Shown: positions 33,137 through 33,426 of the stretch, piece after piece
How positions within the stretch are numbered: the first letter of the stretch is position 1
Layout: each line of letters opens with the position of its first letter
NCBI RefSeq assembly: GCF_900113305.1
Contig: NZ_FOOW01000025.1
Location: 1 to 33,426 of the forward strand
Length of the DNA stretch: 33,426 bases
Reading direction: 5' to 3'
DNA from: Prevotella sp. KH2C16
Lineage (GTDB): Bacteria > Bacteroidota > Bacteroidia > Bacteroidales > Bacteroidaceae
Notes under the pieces: model-generated
Seen by the model: the letters and a program-made list of their open reading frames with translations, nothing else
Database searches by the model: none
What the model was told of the DNA's origin: nothing
Translations under genes and position numbers: made by a program

Positions 33137-33426
33137 CTCTAATTGTCTTGATTTCTCCACATGCACTGGCAGCGCCTCCGGCTTGTTGTCAAAGAAACAG
33201 TAGGCCGCGAGAGCCGAGCATAGGTTCATCATAAAGTTGTGTATGGACCGGTGTCGTGAATGCACGAGGTTGGCCTTGTTCTTGAGCAATTCGTTGATAC
33301 ACTCGATGATGTACCTTTTTCTGAGCATGATCTTGTCCCACATGGGCATGAGCTTATTCTTCATGTTGGCCTTGAGGCCATGCACGAGATGGATGCCCTG
33401 GTCGAAGAGATGCTCGAAGAGTGCCT
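33103..33426 (-). mobile_element. IS982-family insertion sequence (3' end, runs off right edge)
   Basis: The element interrupts the receptor gene at about 33103, where ACGCGAGTTCGGGATAA (33103-33119) is the likely terminal repeat; the exact boundary is inferred from where receptor-like coding stops and from the transposase stop just inside. The opposite end and the target duplication are outside the window. Confidence 0.75.
33122..33426 (-). CDS. IS982-family transposase, C-terminal part (partial)
   Basis: The frame stays open to the right edge and reads ALFEHLFDQGIHLVHGLKAN, then MKNKLMPMWDKIMLRKRYII and ECINELLKNKANLVHSRHRS. The glutamate in RYIIECINE is at the expected place of the final acidic residue of the DDE triad. 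The C-terminus (IHNFMMNLCSALAAYCFFD) fits IS982-family transposases of Bacteroidota. The apparent GTG start at 33385 is internal; the true start lies outside the window. The protein is intact as far as seen, so the element may be active. Confidence 0.88.
   Translation of the reverse strand, partial: ALFEHLFDQGIHLVHGLKANMKNKLMPMWDKIMLRKRYIIECINELLKNKANLVHSRHRSIHNFMMNLCSALAAYCFFDNKPEALPVHVEKSRQLELFAW

Overview
The window looks like chromosome from a Bacteroidota bacterium, most likely a Prevotella-like genus. Three things point there: a SusC/SusD pair, several TonB-dependent outer-membrane proteins with carboxypeptidase-like N-terminal extensions, and repeated TAnnTTTG '-7' promoter boxes shortly upstream of start codons. 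No rRNA, tRNA or CRISPR array was seen. Species and genus cannot be fixed from this sequence alone.

Layout. The left edge (1-229, minus) holds the 5' end of an ISAon1-type transposase N-region gene. Then come a membrane-anchored TPR/HTH regulator (604-2187) and a FecE-type ABC ATPase without a permease (2192-2932), whose 3' end overlaps a convergent PfkB sugar kinase (2882-3751). A phased 11-bp repeat array (3857-3944) separates the kinase from two AraC-family paralogues joined by an ATGA overlap (3975-5743). Divergent from them are a pyridoxamine kinase and an abutting AspT/YidE-type transporter (5964-8444). A convergent minus-strand pair follows: a secreted double-CMD/cupin protein and a long RluA-type pseudouridine synthase that seems to start at TTG.

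The central block (11392-20963) reads as a compact glycan locus: a NahK-like N-acetylhexosamine kinase, a CBM9-like protein, SusC, SusD and a GH89 alpha-N-acetylglucosaminidase. The likely scheme is SusCD capture of an alpha-GlcNAc-capped glycan, release of GlcNAc by GH89, and phosphorylation by the kinase to the sugar 1-phosphate for nucleotide-sugar or glycolytic salvage. A strong hairpin follows the block.

Next come a CobW-type metallochaperone GTPase with a His/acid-rich loop (minus), a second phased repeat array (three 22-bp units), and a minus-strand operon of response regulator, histidine kinase and small membrane protein. This operon is divergent from an LtaS/MdoB-like membrane sulfatase-fold transferase. 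A three-gene signalling cassette follows (27585-31294): ECF sigma factor, short DUF4974-only anti-sigma-like protein, and an STN-containing beta-barrel transducer. The right edge holds a TonB-dependent receptor gene cut by an IS982-family element, whose transposase runs off the window.
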